Of a stretch of 10,269 nt of DNA, positions 1-6,931 are shown one piece after another. This DNA comes from Candidatus Poribacteria bacterium. Its GTDB lineage: Bacteria; Poribacteria; WGA-4E; WGA-3G. A program made the translations under genes and the position numbers. The DNA lies in assembly GCA_009835515.1 (NCBI GenBank), contig VXXH01000196.1, positions 1 to 10,269 on the forward strand. Direction: 5' to 3'. A model generated the notes under the pieces. That model was given only the letters and a program-made list of their open reading frames with translations, was not told where the DNA came from and made no database searches. How positions within the stretch are numbered: the stretch's first letter is position 1; each line of letters starts with the position of its first letter.

Positions 1-1
1 G

Positions 2-349
2 ATTATGCACAATGTGCATATCTTCAGTAAGATCAACAAACCGGTTAACAAAGCACAGCCAAAAGCCCGTCGGAAAATGCCCCTCAAGGCTGTCCAGAAG
101 GCAGAGGGGCCCGTTGAAGTCAAATGCGACGTTCACGGGTGGATGTCTGCTTGGATTTCCTACGTACCGCATCCCTATTTTGCTGTTACCAACGAAAAGG
201 GTGAATTCACGCTTGAAGATGTTCCCGCAGGTGAATATAAACTCGGCTATTGGCATGAAGCTTGTGGCACGAACAGCAAGGCACCTGTCGCTGTTACTGT
301 GGAAGCTGGCGGCACCATCACGCAAGATTTCACACTGAAAATGAAGTAA
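2..349 (+). CDS. Cupredoxin-like / transthyretin-like domain protein, 5' end missing
   Basis: This is the C-terminal part of a probable extracytoplasmic copper protein. The reading frame is open to the window edge, and the ATG at base 5 is more likely an internal Met than a start. Numbering from that Met, HNVH (H2) followed by C41-x2-H44-x2-M47 reproduces a type 1 copper ligand set (His, Cys, His, Met) with amicyanin-like spacing. It is followed by a carboxypeptidase-regulatory or transthyretin-like segment around residues 55-113 (HPYFAVTNEKGEF, then DVPAGEY and YWHEA). Proteins combining these two parts are often annotated as carboxypeptidase regulatory-like or plastocyanin-like. Electron transfer or copper binding outside the membrane is inferred from the ligands and from the oxidase genes downstream. 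The stop lies 37 bases before the ABC ATPase start. The export signal, if any, is upstream of the window. The fold is fairly sure; the exact role is not known. Confidence 0.75.
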   Translation: MMHNVHIFSKINKPVNKAQPKARRKMPLKAVQKAEGPVEVKCDVHGWMSAWISYVPHPYFAVTNEKGEFTLEDVPAGEYKLGYWHEACGTNSKAPVAVTVEAGGTITQDFTLKMK

Positions 350-443
350 ACTGTCAGCAATCGGCAGTCAGCAAGAGGGTTCCCTTGTGGCAGACACAAA
401 GGTTTCGCATACCATAACTACTGATAGCCGATTGTCGACAGTT
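349..443. repeat. Heptamer-based imperfect inverted repeat spanning a gene start
   Basis: Bases 349-370 and the reverse complement of 422-443 match at 18 of 22 positions. Both arms have a 7-base rhythm. The left arm at 351-371 reads CTGTCAG, CAATCGG, CAGTCAG. The right arm at 421-441 reads CTGATAG, CCGATTG, TCGACAG. The spacer holds the ribosome binding site (AGAGGG, 374-379) and the GTG start at 387 of the ABC ATPase. The right arm is translated as residues 12-19 of that protein, in a non-conserved leader. The same unit recurs at 8179-8276. This looks like a dispersed non-coding repeat that has become part of a gene start. Confidence 0.6.
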
Positions 444-1382
444 TCCAACAGCCGAATTGAGGTGGAGAATCTCTCCCATGCTTATCAGCGACGGCAGACA
501 CTTGACAATATAAGTTTTGATGTCTCATGCGGCGAGATTTTTGGACTCCTCGGACCGAACGGAAGTGGGAAAACGACCCTTTTTAGGATCCTGTCTACGC
601 TGATGCCAGCAACTTCTGGCACTGTTCGTATCCTCGGACATGACTTAGCAACCGAGGTGAAAGCAATTCGGAACCTTTTAGGGGTCGTTTTTCAACACCC
701 AGCGTTAGATGTCAAACTGACCGTCGTTGAAAATTTGCGACACCATGGTCATCTTTATGGACTTGCTGGCAGAACCCTGCGTTCCCGAATTTCGGAGCTC
801 CTGGAGTGTTTTGGAGTCTCCGATAGATCAACAGAACGGGTTGAACGCCTATCCGGCGGTTTGCAGAGACGGGTTGAAATCGCAAAAGCACTGCTCCATT
901 CCCCGCGCGTTTTGCTCCTTGACGAACCGACGAGTGGGTTGGATGTAGCCACACGCCGACAACTCAATAACTATCTCGGTATGCTTGCACAGACAGAGGA
1001 TATTTTGGTGCTGCTGACAACGCACCTGTTAGATGATGCTGAGGCATGCAATCGGGTCGGCATTTTGGATGTGGGGAAATTGGTGGCAATCGGGGCGCCT
1101 AATGAGCTCAAAAACCAAGTCGGGGGTGATGTTATCCTCATAGAGAGCAGAGACAATGAAACGCTTGGGACAGCTATTACCGAGCGGTTCGGCGTTTCAA
1201 TCGTATCTACGGATAACCAACTGCGTGTTGAGTGTAAACGCGGGCATGAATTCGTTCGGAATGTAGTCGCTGCTTTTCCAGATGTGATTCAATCTGTTCG
1301 GTTTGGGAAGCCGACACTGCAGGATGTATTCGTAAAGTTGACAGGAAATCCATTCGTGGAGAGAAAGGATAGAAAAAATTAA
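387..1382 (+). CDS. ABC-2 exporter ATP-binding protein, DrrA/NodI/CcmA-like
   Basis: This is the ATP-hydrolysing subunit of an ABC-2 type exporter and should act at the inner membrane with the permease encoded next. It is 331 residues long. It has Walker A GPNGSGKT (56-63), Q-loop Q103, signature LSGGLQRR (155-162), Walker B VLLLDE (175-180), D-loop SGLD (183-186) and H-loop H213. A C-terminal extension of about 90 residues ends in PTLQDVFVKLTG, as in the daunorubicin-resistance DrrA subfamily. The GTG start at 387 is preceded by AGAGGG seven bases upstream. The conserved domain begins near residue 24, so the first 23 residues are an added leader, partly encoded by a heptamer repeat. GTG at 462 is a possible but poorly supported alternative. 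The substrate cannot be read from sequence; a link to oxidase biogenesis is inferred from position. Confidence 0.93.
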   Translation: MADTKVSHTITTDSRLSTVSNSRIEVENLSHAYQRRQTLDNISFDVSCGEIFGLLGPNGSGKTTLFRILSTLMPATSGTVRILGHDLATEVKAIRNLLGVVFQHPALDVKLTVVENLRHHGHLYGLAGRTLRSRISELLECFGVSDRSTERVERLSGGLQRRVEIAKALLHSPRVLLLDEPTSGLDVATRRQLNNYLGMLAQTEDILVLLTTHLLDDAEACNRVGILDVGKLVAIGAPNELKNQVGGDVILIESRDNETLGTAITERFGVSIVSTDNQLRVECKRGHEFVRNVVAAFPDVIQSVRFGKPTLQDVFVKLTGNPFVERKDRKN

Positions 1383-1416
1383 AAGAATCCAAAACTGAAA
1401 GCCCGTAACATTGTCC

Positions 1417-1438
1417 CGCAAGCCTCTATAGGCTTGCG
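1417..1438. repeat. Perfect 8-bp stem-loop, REP-like, between exporter genes
   Basis: CGCAAGCC (1417-1424) and GGCTTGCG (1431-1438) pair perfectly around a 6-base loop (TCTATA). No T-run follows, so it is a poor intrinsic terminator. Downstream come two related G-rich strings, GGGAGGGCGG (1441-1450) and GGGAGGCGGG (1458-1467). The second serves as the ribosome binding site of the permease at 1471. The 88-base gap between two genes that must be made together is otherwise empty. A REP-like dispersed element is the best reading. It may shape mRNA stability or the ATPase-to-permease ratio. Confidence 0.5.
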
Positions 1439-1470
1439 CTGGGAGGGCGGATCTACCGGGAGGCGGGTGT

Positions 1471-2286
1471 ATGCTTAACCCACCTCAACGAGCCGCAAGG
1501 AAAATTAAAAATTTGCTACCGATTACAACCATTTGGTGGCGCGAAATCATCAGGTTTTATCGCCAACGGAGCCGACTCTTCAGTGCTATCGCGCAACCTT
1601 TGGTATTTTGGCTTCTCATTGGCAGCGGTTTGAGTGCCTCTTTTCAGCCCGCTGGGGCAGCAGACGGACCCGATTATATTGAATACTTTTATCCCGGTAT
1701 CGTCGTTTTGGTCTTGCTTTTTACATCTATTTTCGCTACAATTTCTGTTGTCAATGATCGGCGCGAAGGCTTCTTGCAGGCGGTACTCGTCGCACCAGTG
1801 CCAAGGTGGCGGATTGTCTTCGCACAGGCGTTAGGTGGAACAACGTTAGCACTCTTACAAGGTTTGCTACTACTAATATTCACACCAATGATAGGCATTC
1901 GCTTCGGCGTAACCTCGCTCTTACTCTCGCTCGGTGTGATGACACTTTTAGCGTTTGGTCTGACAAACCTCGGATTACTTATCGCGTGGCGGATGGATTC
2001 AACGCAAGGGTTTCATGCAATTATGAATCTCCTGCTAATTCCGATTTGGCTTCTCTCTGGCGCGTTTTTCCCGAGTACAGGCGTACCTGGTTGGTTAGCA
2101 TGGGCAATGAAATTCAATCCACTAACGTATGGGCTTGCAGCTTTTCGACACAGCCTTTACCTTGATACCACCGCAAAAGCATTCGGAGAGGGACCGCCCT
2201 GGAACCTCTCTCTGCTGATTACCGGGCTGTTTTGTGTTTTGACGTACGTAGGCGCAATCCTTACAGCGTCTGCACAAACGAATTAG
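1471..2286 (+). CDS. ABC-2 type transporter permease, DrrB-like
   Basis: This is the membrane subunit partnering the ATPase encoded upstream. The 271-residue protein has a short basic cytoplasmic N-terminus with the WWREIIRFYRQR segment (22-33) typical of ABC-2 permeases. About six hydrophobic segments follow near 38-55, 73-93, 113-138, 145-172, 181-200 and 245-267. The FLQAVLVAPVPRW stretch (101-113) and the FNPLTYGLAAFRHSLY stretch (215-230) match the conserved cytoplasmic loop and C-terminal motif of the DrrB/NodJ family. The ATG at 1471 follows a purine-rich GGGAGGCGG. Length is normal for the family. Family members export drugs, polysaccharides or lipid-linked compounds. Nothing in this protein fixes the substrate, and its place before coxB is the only functional clue. 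Confidence 0.92.
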   Translation: MLNPPQRAARKIKNLLPITTIWWREIIRFYRQRSRLFSAIAQPLVFWLLIGSGLSASFQPAGAADGPDYIEYFYPGIVVLVLLFTSIFATISVVNDRREGFLQAVLVAPVPRWRIVFAQALGGTTLALLQGLLLLIFTPMIGIRFGVTSLLLSLGVMTLLAFGLTNLGLLIAWRMDSTQGFHAIMNLLLIPIWLLSGAFFPSTGVPGWLAWAMKFNPLTYGLAAFRHSLYLDTTAKAFGEGPPWNLSLLITGLFCVLTYVGAILTASAQTN

Positions 2287-2310
2287 ACTTGTTAAAAACG
2301 AAACTCTTAC

Positions 2311-2340
2311 GCGCTTGTCGCTTTTCAACGAGCGAAGCGC
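2311..2340 (+). other. Stem-loop in the leader of coxB
   Basis: GCGCTT (2311-2316) pairs with AAGCGC (2335-2340), and CGCT (2319-2322) pairs with AGCG (2331-2334). The stem has 10 base pairs in total with a 2-base bulge (GT, 2317-2318) and an 8-base loop. It sits six bases before the strong ribosome binding site of coxB (2347-2353), in the 72-base gap after the permease. No T-run follows, so termination is not supported. It could separate exporter and oxidase mRNA segments or affect translation, but that is inference from position only. Confidence 0.4.
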
Positions 2341-2358
2341 ATTATTAAGGAGGACTGG

Positions 2359-3024
2359 ATGCTTCAATGGCTACCAGAGAACGTATCAACGTTCGGGCAA
2401 GGCGTTGATGACCTCTTTCACGCTATCTATTGGCTTACCCTTATTGTGTTTATCCTTGTGATGGGCACGCTTATTGTTTTTCTAATTAAATATCGACATC
2501 AGGAAGGCAAAAAGGCAGACTACATTGAGGGGAGCACAACGCTGGAAATCGTCTGGACGGCTGTTACAACGGTGATTGTCTTTGTCCTCGCGATGTTTAG
2601 TTACCCGCAATGGAACAATATTAAGTCGCCGACACAATTTCCCGATAACCCAGATGTTGTCGTCCAAGTCAGTGGAAAACAGTTTAACTGGGATATGACT
2701 TATCCCGGCCCCGATAACGAATTCGGGACAGATGATGACCTGGAATTGGAAAACGAATTGCATGTCCCGGTCAACGCGGTCGTGCATATCCGTTTAACCT
2801 CTATAGATGTCATTCACAGTTTTTTTGTACCACAATTACGGCTGAAACAGGACGCATTGCCGAACCGATTTATCAATGTCTGGTTTGAGGCTACAAAGGC
2901 AGGACGCTATGAGATTCCTTGCGCCGAACTCTGTGGATTCGGACACTCCGGGATGCTCGGCTACCTTAATGTGCATACACAAGCAGACTATGATGCCTGG
3001 GTACAAGAAAGATGGCCGCAATAG
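2359..3024 (+). CDS. coxB: Cytochrome c oxidase subunit II (CuA subunit)
   Basis: Subunit II accepts electrons from cytochrome c at the binuclear CuA centre and passes them to heme a in subunit I. The 221-residue protein has two N-terminal membrane helices (about 22-43 and 63-82) and then a periplasmic cupredoxin domain. All CuA ligands are present: H153, C188, E190, C192, H196 and M199, in the motif CAELCGFGHSGM. The aromatic electron-entry region QFNWDMTYPG lies at 108-117, followed by an acidic stretch (GTDDDLELENE, 123-133). There is no C-terminal heme c domain, so this is a plain aa3 rather than a caa3 subunit II. There is also no obvious cleaved lipoprotein signal. AAGGAGG at 2347-2353 fixes the start. 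The stop lies 20 bases before coxA. Confidence 0.97.
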   Translation: MLQWLPENVSTFGQGVDDLFHAIYWLTLIVFILVMGTLIVFLIKYRHQEGKKADYIEGSTTLEIVWTAVTTVIVFVLAMFSYPQWNNIKSPTQFPDNPDVVVQVSGKQFNWDMTYPGPDNEFGTDDDLELENELHVPVNAVVHIRLTSIDVIHSFFVPQLRLKQDALPNRFINVWFEATKAGRYEIPCAELCGFGHSGMLGYLNVHTQADYDAWVQERWPQ

Positions 3025-3028
3025 GCTT

Positions 3029-3035
3029 AAGGAGG
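3029..3035 (+). promoter_or_regulatory. Ribosome binding site fixing the coxA start
   Basis: AAGGAGG lies nine bases before the ATG at 3045. The longer open frame could begin at an ATG at 3012, inside the coxB coding region, but that codon has no comparable site. The start at 3045 also removes 11 residues unlike any CoxA N-terminus. Confidence 0.75.
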
Positions 3036-3044
3036 ACGGTAAAT

Positions 3045-4913
3045 ATGCACGATAACGAACATGCGTCACATGATCACGAAGAAAGTTTTATTCGTAAATA
3101 CATCTTTTCGCTCGACCACAAGACAATCGGTAAGCAGTTCCTCATCTATGGACTGATTATGTTCTTTGTCGGTGGCGGACTTGCACTGCTCTTTAGATGG
3201 CAACTCGCCTACCCCGATCAGCCGCTACCCATTATCGGTGCTTCGCAACAGTATCTTGACGAAGGTGAAGTTGTCACTGGGGCTGACAAGATGTGGGAAC
3301 GTATCTATGAGTCTGATAAAGAGGAATGGCTTGAGATAAACATGCCGAGTGGTGTCATCACACCCGAATTTTACAACATGCTCTTTACGATGCATGCCAC
3401 CATTATGGTCTTCTTTGTCGTCGTTCCCATTTTGGTGGGTGCTTTCGGAAATTTCCTAATTCCGTTGATGATCGGTACACGCGATATGGCGTTTCCGATC
3501 CTCAATATGCTCTCATTTTGGCTCGCAGTTCTCGCTGCAATTGTGATGGCAGTTGGGTTCTTTGTACCCGGTGGACACGCTGCAGCCGGATGGACGGGCT
3601 ACGCACCCCTCTCTGCTGATCCGCAATGGACAGGCGTAGAGTGGGGGCAGAACCTCTGGGCAATCAGTCTACTCATTCAAGGGTTCTCCTCTTTGGTCGG
3701 TTCTATTAACTATATCACCACGATTATCAATATGCGCGCACCGGGGATGACCTTCTTTCGCATGCCGTTAGTCATCTGGTCGCTTTTCATCGTCGCTATC
3801 CTCTTGCTACTCGCATTCCCTGTGTTGTCTTCCGCACTCGCGCTTCTCATCTTTGATAGGCTGGCGGGCACAACATTCTTCTCTGCAACAGCAGAAGGTG
3901 GGGGTGACCCGCTCCTCTGGCAGCATCTCTTCTGGTTCTTCGGACACCCAGAGGTCTATATCCTCATATTACCCGGCATGGGAATCGCTTCCGAACTGAT
4001 TCCTGTCTTTTCACGGAAGCCAATCTTTGGATACCGTTCTATGGTCTACGCGATGATCGCTATCGCGTTTTTGGGTTGGATTGTCTGGGGACACCACATG
4101 TTCCAAAGCGGTATGCGTTCCGAAATGGGTAACTTCTTCATGACAACAACCATGCTCATTGCGGTGCCTTCTGCCATTAAAACATTTAACTGGCTGGGAA
4201 CAATGTTCCGAGGTTCAATCCGATTTACGACCCCGATGCTTCACGGGATCGCCTTCGTTTCAATGTTTGTCATCGGAGGGCTCAGCGGTATCTATATGGC
4301 AAATACGCCAGTCGATATCTTCATCCACGATACTTACTACATTGTGGCGCATATTCACTATGTTGTGTTCGGCGGAAGTCTATTCGCTATCTTCGGTGGC
4401 ATCATCTTTTGGTTCCCAAAGATGTATGGTCGCTATATGAACGATGTACTCTCCAAAATTCACTTTTGGTTGACGTTCATCGCGTTCAACTGTACATTCT
4501 TCCCCATGCATATTCTCGGTGTAGGTGGACACATGCGACGCATCTCCAATCCTCAGCAGTATGAATTCCTGATGGAACCAACAACGATTAAGTTTTTAAT
4601 GTGGCAGTTTGAATTCCAAGGATTTATAGGTATGAACATCTTTATCACAATGAGTGCATTTACCCTTGGGTTCGCACAACTGATACTCGTCTTTAACTTC
4701 TTCTGGAGCATGTACAAGGGGAAAGTCGCTGAACAGAATCCGTGGCAGGTCAATACACTCGAGTGGGAAGCACCGACACCTGTGCCACACGGCAACTTCG
4801 GTCAAATCCCAACTGTCTACCGCGGCCCCTATGAATATAGTGTACCCGGTGAAGAATCTGATTGGATTCCGCAGGCACAACCTGAACATGCACCCGCTAC
4901 AGGCGGAGACTAA
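3045..4913 (+). CDS. coxA: Cytochrome c oxidase subunit I (heme a / heme a3-CuB)
   Basis: This is the catalytic subunit reducing O2 to water and pumping protons across the inner membrane. Length is 622 residues from the chosen start. Heme a ligands are H117 (FTMHATIM) and H438; the heme a3 ligand is H436 (VAHIHYV). CuB ligands are H301, H350 and H351 (GHPEVY, WGHHMF), with cross-link Tyr Y305. E303 in HPEVY places it in the A1 class of heme-copper oxidases. D147 (GTRDMAFP) is the likely D-channel entry and K379 the K-channel Lys; H428-D429 fit the Mg site. Oddities are a His-rich start (H2, H6, H9, H11), a long loop of about 60 residues between helices I and II (about 50-110), and a soluble C-terminal tail of about 60 residues. 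Segments such as GHAAAGWTGYAPLS recall planctomycete-type CoxA. It follows coxB directly, and its heme is made by the next two genes. Confidence 0.98.
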   Translation: MHDNEHASHDHEESFIRKYIFSLDHKTIGKQFLIYGLIMFFVGGGLALLFRWQLAYPDQPLPIIGASQQYLDEGEVVTGADKMWERIYESDKEEWLEINMPSGVITPEFYNMLFTMHATIMVFFVVVPILVGAFGNFLIPLMIGTRDMAFPILNMLSFWLAVLAAIVMAVGFFVPGGHAAAGWTGYAPLSADPQWTGVEWGQNLWAISLLIQGFSSLVGSINYITTIINMRAPGMTFFRMPLVIWSLFIVAILLLLAFPVLSSALALLIFDRLAGTTFFSATAEGGGDPLLWQHLFWFFGHPEVYILILPGMGIASELIPVFSRKPIFGYRSMVYAMIAIAFLGWIVWGHHMFQSGMRSEMGNFFMTTTMLIAVPSAIKTFNWLGTMFRGSIRFTTPMLHGIAFVSMFVIGGLSGIYMANTPVDIFIHDTYYIVAHIHYVVFGGSLFAIFGGIIFWFPKMYGRYMNDVLSKIHFWLTFIAFNCTFFPMHILGVGGHMRRISNPQQYEFLMEPTTIKFLMWQFEFQGFIGMNIFITMSAFTLGFAQLILVFNFFWSMYKGKVAEQNPWQVNTLEWEAPTPVPHGNFGQIPTVYRGPYEYSVPGEESDWIPQAQPEHAPATGGD

Positions 4914-4932
4914 GCGACGAAAAAAAATGGAA

Positions 4933-4990
4933 TGGGAGGACGCAAAGATGGAAGGAGGGTACCCCAACCTTCCTATCTTCCGTCCTTCCA
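4933..4990. repeat. 58-bp imperfect palindrome before ctaA
   Basis: A purine-rich left arm (4933-4960) is mirrored by a pyrimidine-rich right arm (4961-4990), centred on GGGTACCC (4957-4964). Matching blocks include TGG-AGGACG near the left end against CGTCCTTCCA at the right end, and GGAAGG (4950-4955) against CCTTCC (4968-4973). A few mismatches and small gaps interrupt the arms. It fills the middle of the 128-base gap between coxA and ctaA. As RNA it could form a long hairpin, with no T-run beside it. It may be a small dispersed palindromic element or an mRNA processing or stability site. The rest of the gap shows nothing convincing. Confidence 0.5.
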
Positions 4991-5041
4991 ACCAAGAATC
5001 TTCCAGTCTTCTATACTTTTGGTCTTTGGTGGAAACTTGGC

Positions 5042-5977
5042 ATGCAACAACACGCTAACTATAGTCCATGGCTACATAGAACGGCACGCCTCACCGCAGG
5101 CGCGACATTCTTGTTGATTGTCATCGGGGGGATTGTCACAAGCACAGATTCTGGATTGGCTGTCCCTGATTGGCCAACAACTTTTGGATACAATATGTTC
5201 CTCTATCCTTTATCGGAGATGGTAGGCGGCATCTTGTATGAACATAGTCATCGACTTATGGGTTCTCTCGTCGGCATCTTGACGATCGGTCTCTTTCTCT
5301 TGATATTGGCGAAGGATTACCGTAAATGGCTGAAATGGCTTGGACTCGCTGCACTCATTGCTGTTATTGTACAGGGTGTGCTCGGTGGGCTTCGGGTTAC
5401 GCAGATTAATCGCAACTTTGCGATCGTACATGCATGTCTGGCACAAGCGTTTTTCGCACTGCTCTGTGGCATCGCTTGGTTCACCTCGCGGGACTGGGAG
5501 CAAGATATAAAGACAACTACAGGTGAGACAGCACAGAAATTGCGCCGGTTAAGCCTGATTACAACATGTCTCATTTATGTGCAGCTCATCTTTGGGGCGA
5601 TTTTGCGACATACCGGCAGCAGACTTGATGCGCATCTCCTCTTTGCTTTCTTGGTGGCACTACATATTTTTTTGTTGACAAGGCGTTTGTTAGCAGTGAA
5701 TAGTGAATCAGACGGAATTGGGCAATCAACGCCATTATTATTACTTGGACTGCTTATTGTCCAGTTAATGCTCGGCACCGGGGCGTTTTTCGCGAAACTG
5801 ACCGCATTCGGCGAGACATTCGCAGCAGCACTCACAGTCACAATTACCACCGCGCACGTCGCAGTCGGTGCACTTATGTTAGTAAGCAGTTTTGTGCTTA
5901 CCCTGAAGATTTACCGGTTCACTAACGCATCGGTAACTACTGAAACAGCGGCGAGCGGCGCGCTGGTTACAGAGTGA
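5042..5977 (+). CDS. ctaA: Heme A synthase, CtaA/COX15 family
   Basis: The enzyme oxidises the C8 methyl of heme O to a formyl group, giving heme A for CoxA. The 311-residue integral membrane protein has about eight predicted helices in two four-helix halves, as in the family. Conserved signatures are GGIVTSTDSGLAVPDWP (29-45), EHSHR (67-71), H130 in VHACLAQ, H197 in DAHLLFA and H272 in TAHVAVGA. The His residues correspond to the heme-binding pairs of the two halves. An extra His (H190) lies in the same helix region as H197. The ATG at 5042 has only a weak GGTGG upstream, but the protein begins at the usual distance before the first helix. It is 128 bases after coxA across a palindromic repeat and 10 bases before ctaB. 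Confidence 0.95.
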   Translation: MQQHANYSPWLHRTARLTAGATFLLIVIGGIVTSTDSGLAVPDWPTTFGYNMFLYPLSEMVGGILYEHSHRLMGSLVGILTIGLFLLILAKDYRKWLKWLGLAALIAVIVQGVLGGLRVTQINRNFAIVHACLAQAFFALLCGIAWFTSRDWEQDIKTTTGETAQKLRRLSLITTCLIYVQLIFGAILRHTGSRLDAHLLFAFLVALHIFLLTRRLLAVNSESDGIGQSTPLLLLGLLIVQLMLGTGAFFAKLTAFGETFAAALTVTITTAHVAVGALMLVSSFVLTLKIYRFTNASVTTETAASGALVTE

Positions 5978-5987
5978 AATAGACATT

Positions 5988-6914
5988 ATGCCTTTGACAA
6001 CAGTAACGTTACCAGAGAACACAGATACGGCAAATCCACCGTCGAAACACACGGTTTTTGCGCGACGCGTCGCTGACTATATTGAGTTCATCAAACCGCG
6101 ATTGGTGTTGATGATCCTCATTACAACCGCCGCAGGTTTCTATCTCGGCGCACAGCAGACCGTAGATTGGCTGCTCTGCTTGCATACGCTTGTCGGGGCA
6201 GGATTGACAGCAGCGGGTGTGTTAGGACTCAACCAATACCTTGAGCGCGATGTAGACGCACAGATGAAACGGACGCAGGAGAGACCGCTTCCGGATGGTA
6301 GGATGAACCCGTTGGAGGCATTAATCGTTGGGGTTGTTCTCACAGGTAGCGGAATGCTTTACTTGGCGTTCATCGTCAATATGCTGAGCGGATTCGTCAT
6401 TTCACTGATAGTGGTGAGTTATCTGTTTCTCTATACACCGCTTAAACGGAAGACTTCACTGTGTACGCTTATCGGTGCCGTGCCGGGCGCGCTCCCGCCT
6501 GTCGTCGGATGGGTCGCAGCGCGAGGGACGCTGACAGGTGAGGCATGGGTGCTATTTGCGATACTCTTTTTATGGCAGCTGCCACATTCTCTCGCAATTG
6601 CCTACATCTATCGTGAAGACTACGCAAAAGCCGGATTCCGCCTATTACCTGTTATTCATCCAGATGGCGCAAGCACGTGCCGTCAAATTGTGATTAATTG
6701 CGTCGCACTCCTCGGAATAGGTTTGTTGCCTGCCTTGTACAACGTCGCAGGGAGTGTCTACTTTTTCACAGCACTGTTGGCAGGTGGGACATTTCTGGTA
6801 TTCGGTATCTATTTACAACGTACACGCTCCGTAAAAGCCGCACGCTACCTGTTATATGCATCGTTGCTTTATCTGCCAGTGGTATTTATCACAATGGCGT
6901 TGGATAAAATTTAG
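5988..6914 (+). CDS. ctaB: Heme O synthase (protoheme IX farnesyltransferase)
   Basis: This UbiA-family prenyltransferase transfers the farnesyl group of farnesyl diphosphate to heme B to give heme O, the substrate of CtaA. It is 308 residues long with about eight to nine membrane helices. The first Asp-rich active-site motif is at 82-102 (NQYLERDVDAQMKRTQERP begins it; N82, D88, D90 and R98 are the key positions). YTPLKRKT lies at 149-156. The second polar loop is at 208-221 (YREDYAKAGFRLLP). The first 25 or so residues are a hydrophilic tail before the conserved FIKPRLV segment (34-40). The ATG at 5988 lies 10 bases after ctaA and has a weak ribosome binding site, suggesting translational coupling. 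Length and motifs are normal. Confidence 0.96.
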   Translation: MPLTTVTLPENTDTANPPSKHTVFARRVADYIEFIKPRLVLMILITTAAGFYLGAQQTVDWLLCLHTLVGAGLTAAGVLGLNQYLERDVDAQMKRTQERPLPDGRMNPLEALIVGVVLTGSGMLYLAFIVNMLSGFVISLIVVSYLFLYTPLKRKTSLCTLIGAVPGALPPVVGWVAARGTLTGEAWVLFAILFLWQLPHSLAIAYIYREDYAKAGFRLLPVIHPDGASTCRQIVINCVALLGIGLLPALYNVAGSVYFFTALLAGGTFLVFGIYLQRTRSVKAARYLLYASLLYLPVVFITMALDKI

Positions 6915-6931
6915 GTTAATGAGGAAGGAAA

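Noticed and set aside
2315..2346. Possible promoter before coxB (TTGTCG plus an A/T-rich -10)
   Set aside because: The spacing of about 19 bases and poor hexamer matches make it no better than chance, and the same bases form the stem-loop.
3012..3044. Upstream ATG for coxA inside coxB
   Set aside because: It overlaps the coxB end, has no ribosome binding site and adds residues unlike CoxA. AAGGAGG at 3029-3035 supports 3045.
4596..4991. Minus-strand frame of about 130 codons under the coxA end
   Set aside because: It lies opposite strongly conserved CoxA sequence and the repeat, with no domain or ribosome binding site to support it.
5012..5017. TATACT as a -10 box for a ctaA promoter
   Set aside because: It matches five of six consensus bases, but no -35 box lies at suitable spacing and there is no extended -10 TG. 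The region is too A/T-biased for this alone to count.
4831..5117. Small plus-strand frames between coxA and ctaA
   Set aside because: They read through the palindromic repeat (low-complexity Pro, Ser, Phe-rich translation) and overlap both real genes. There is no family resemblance.
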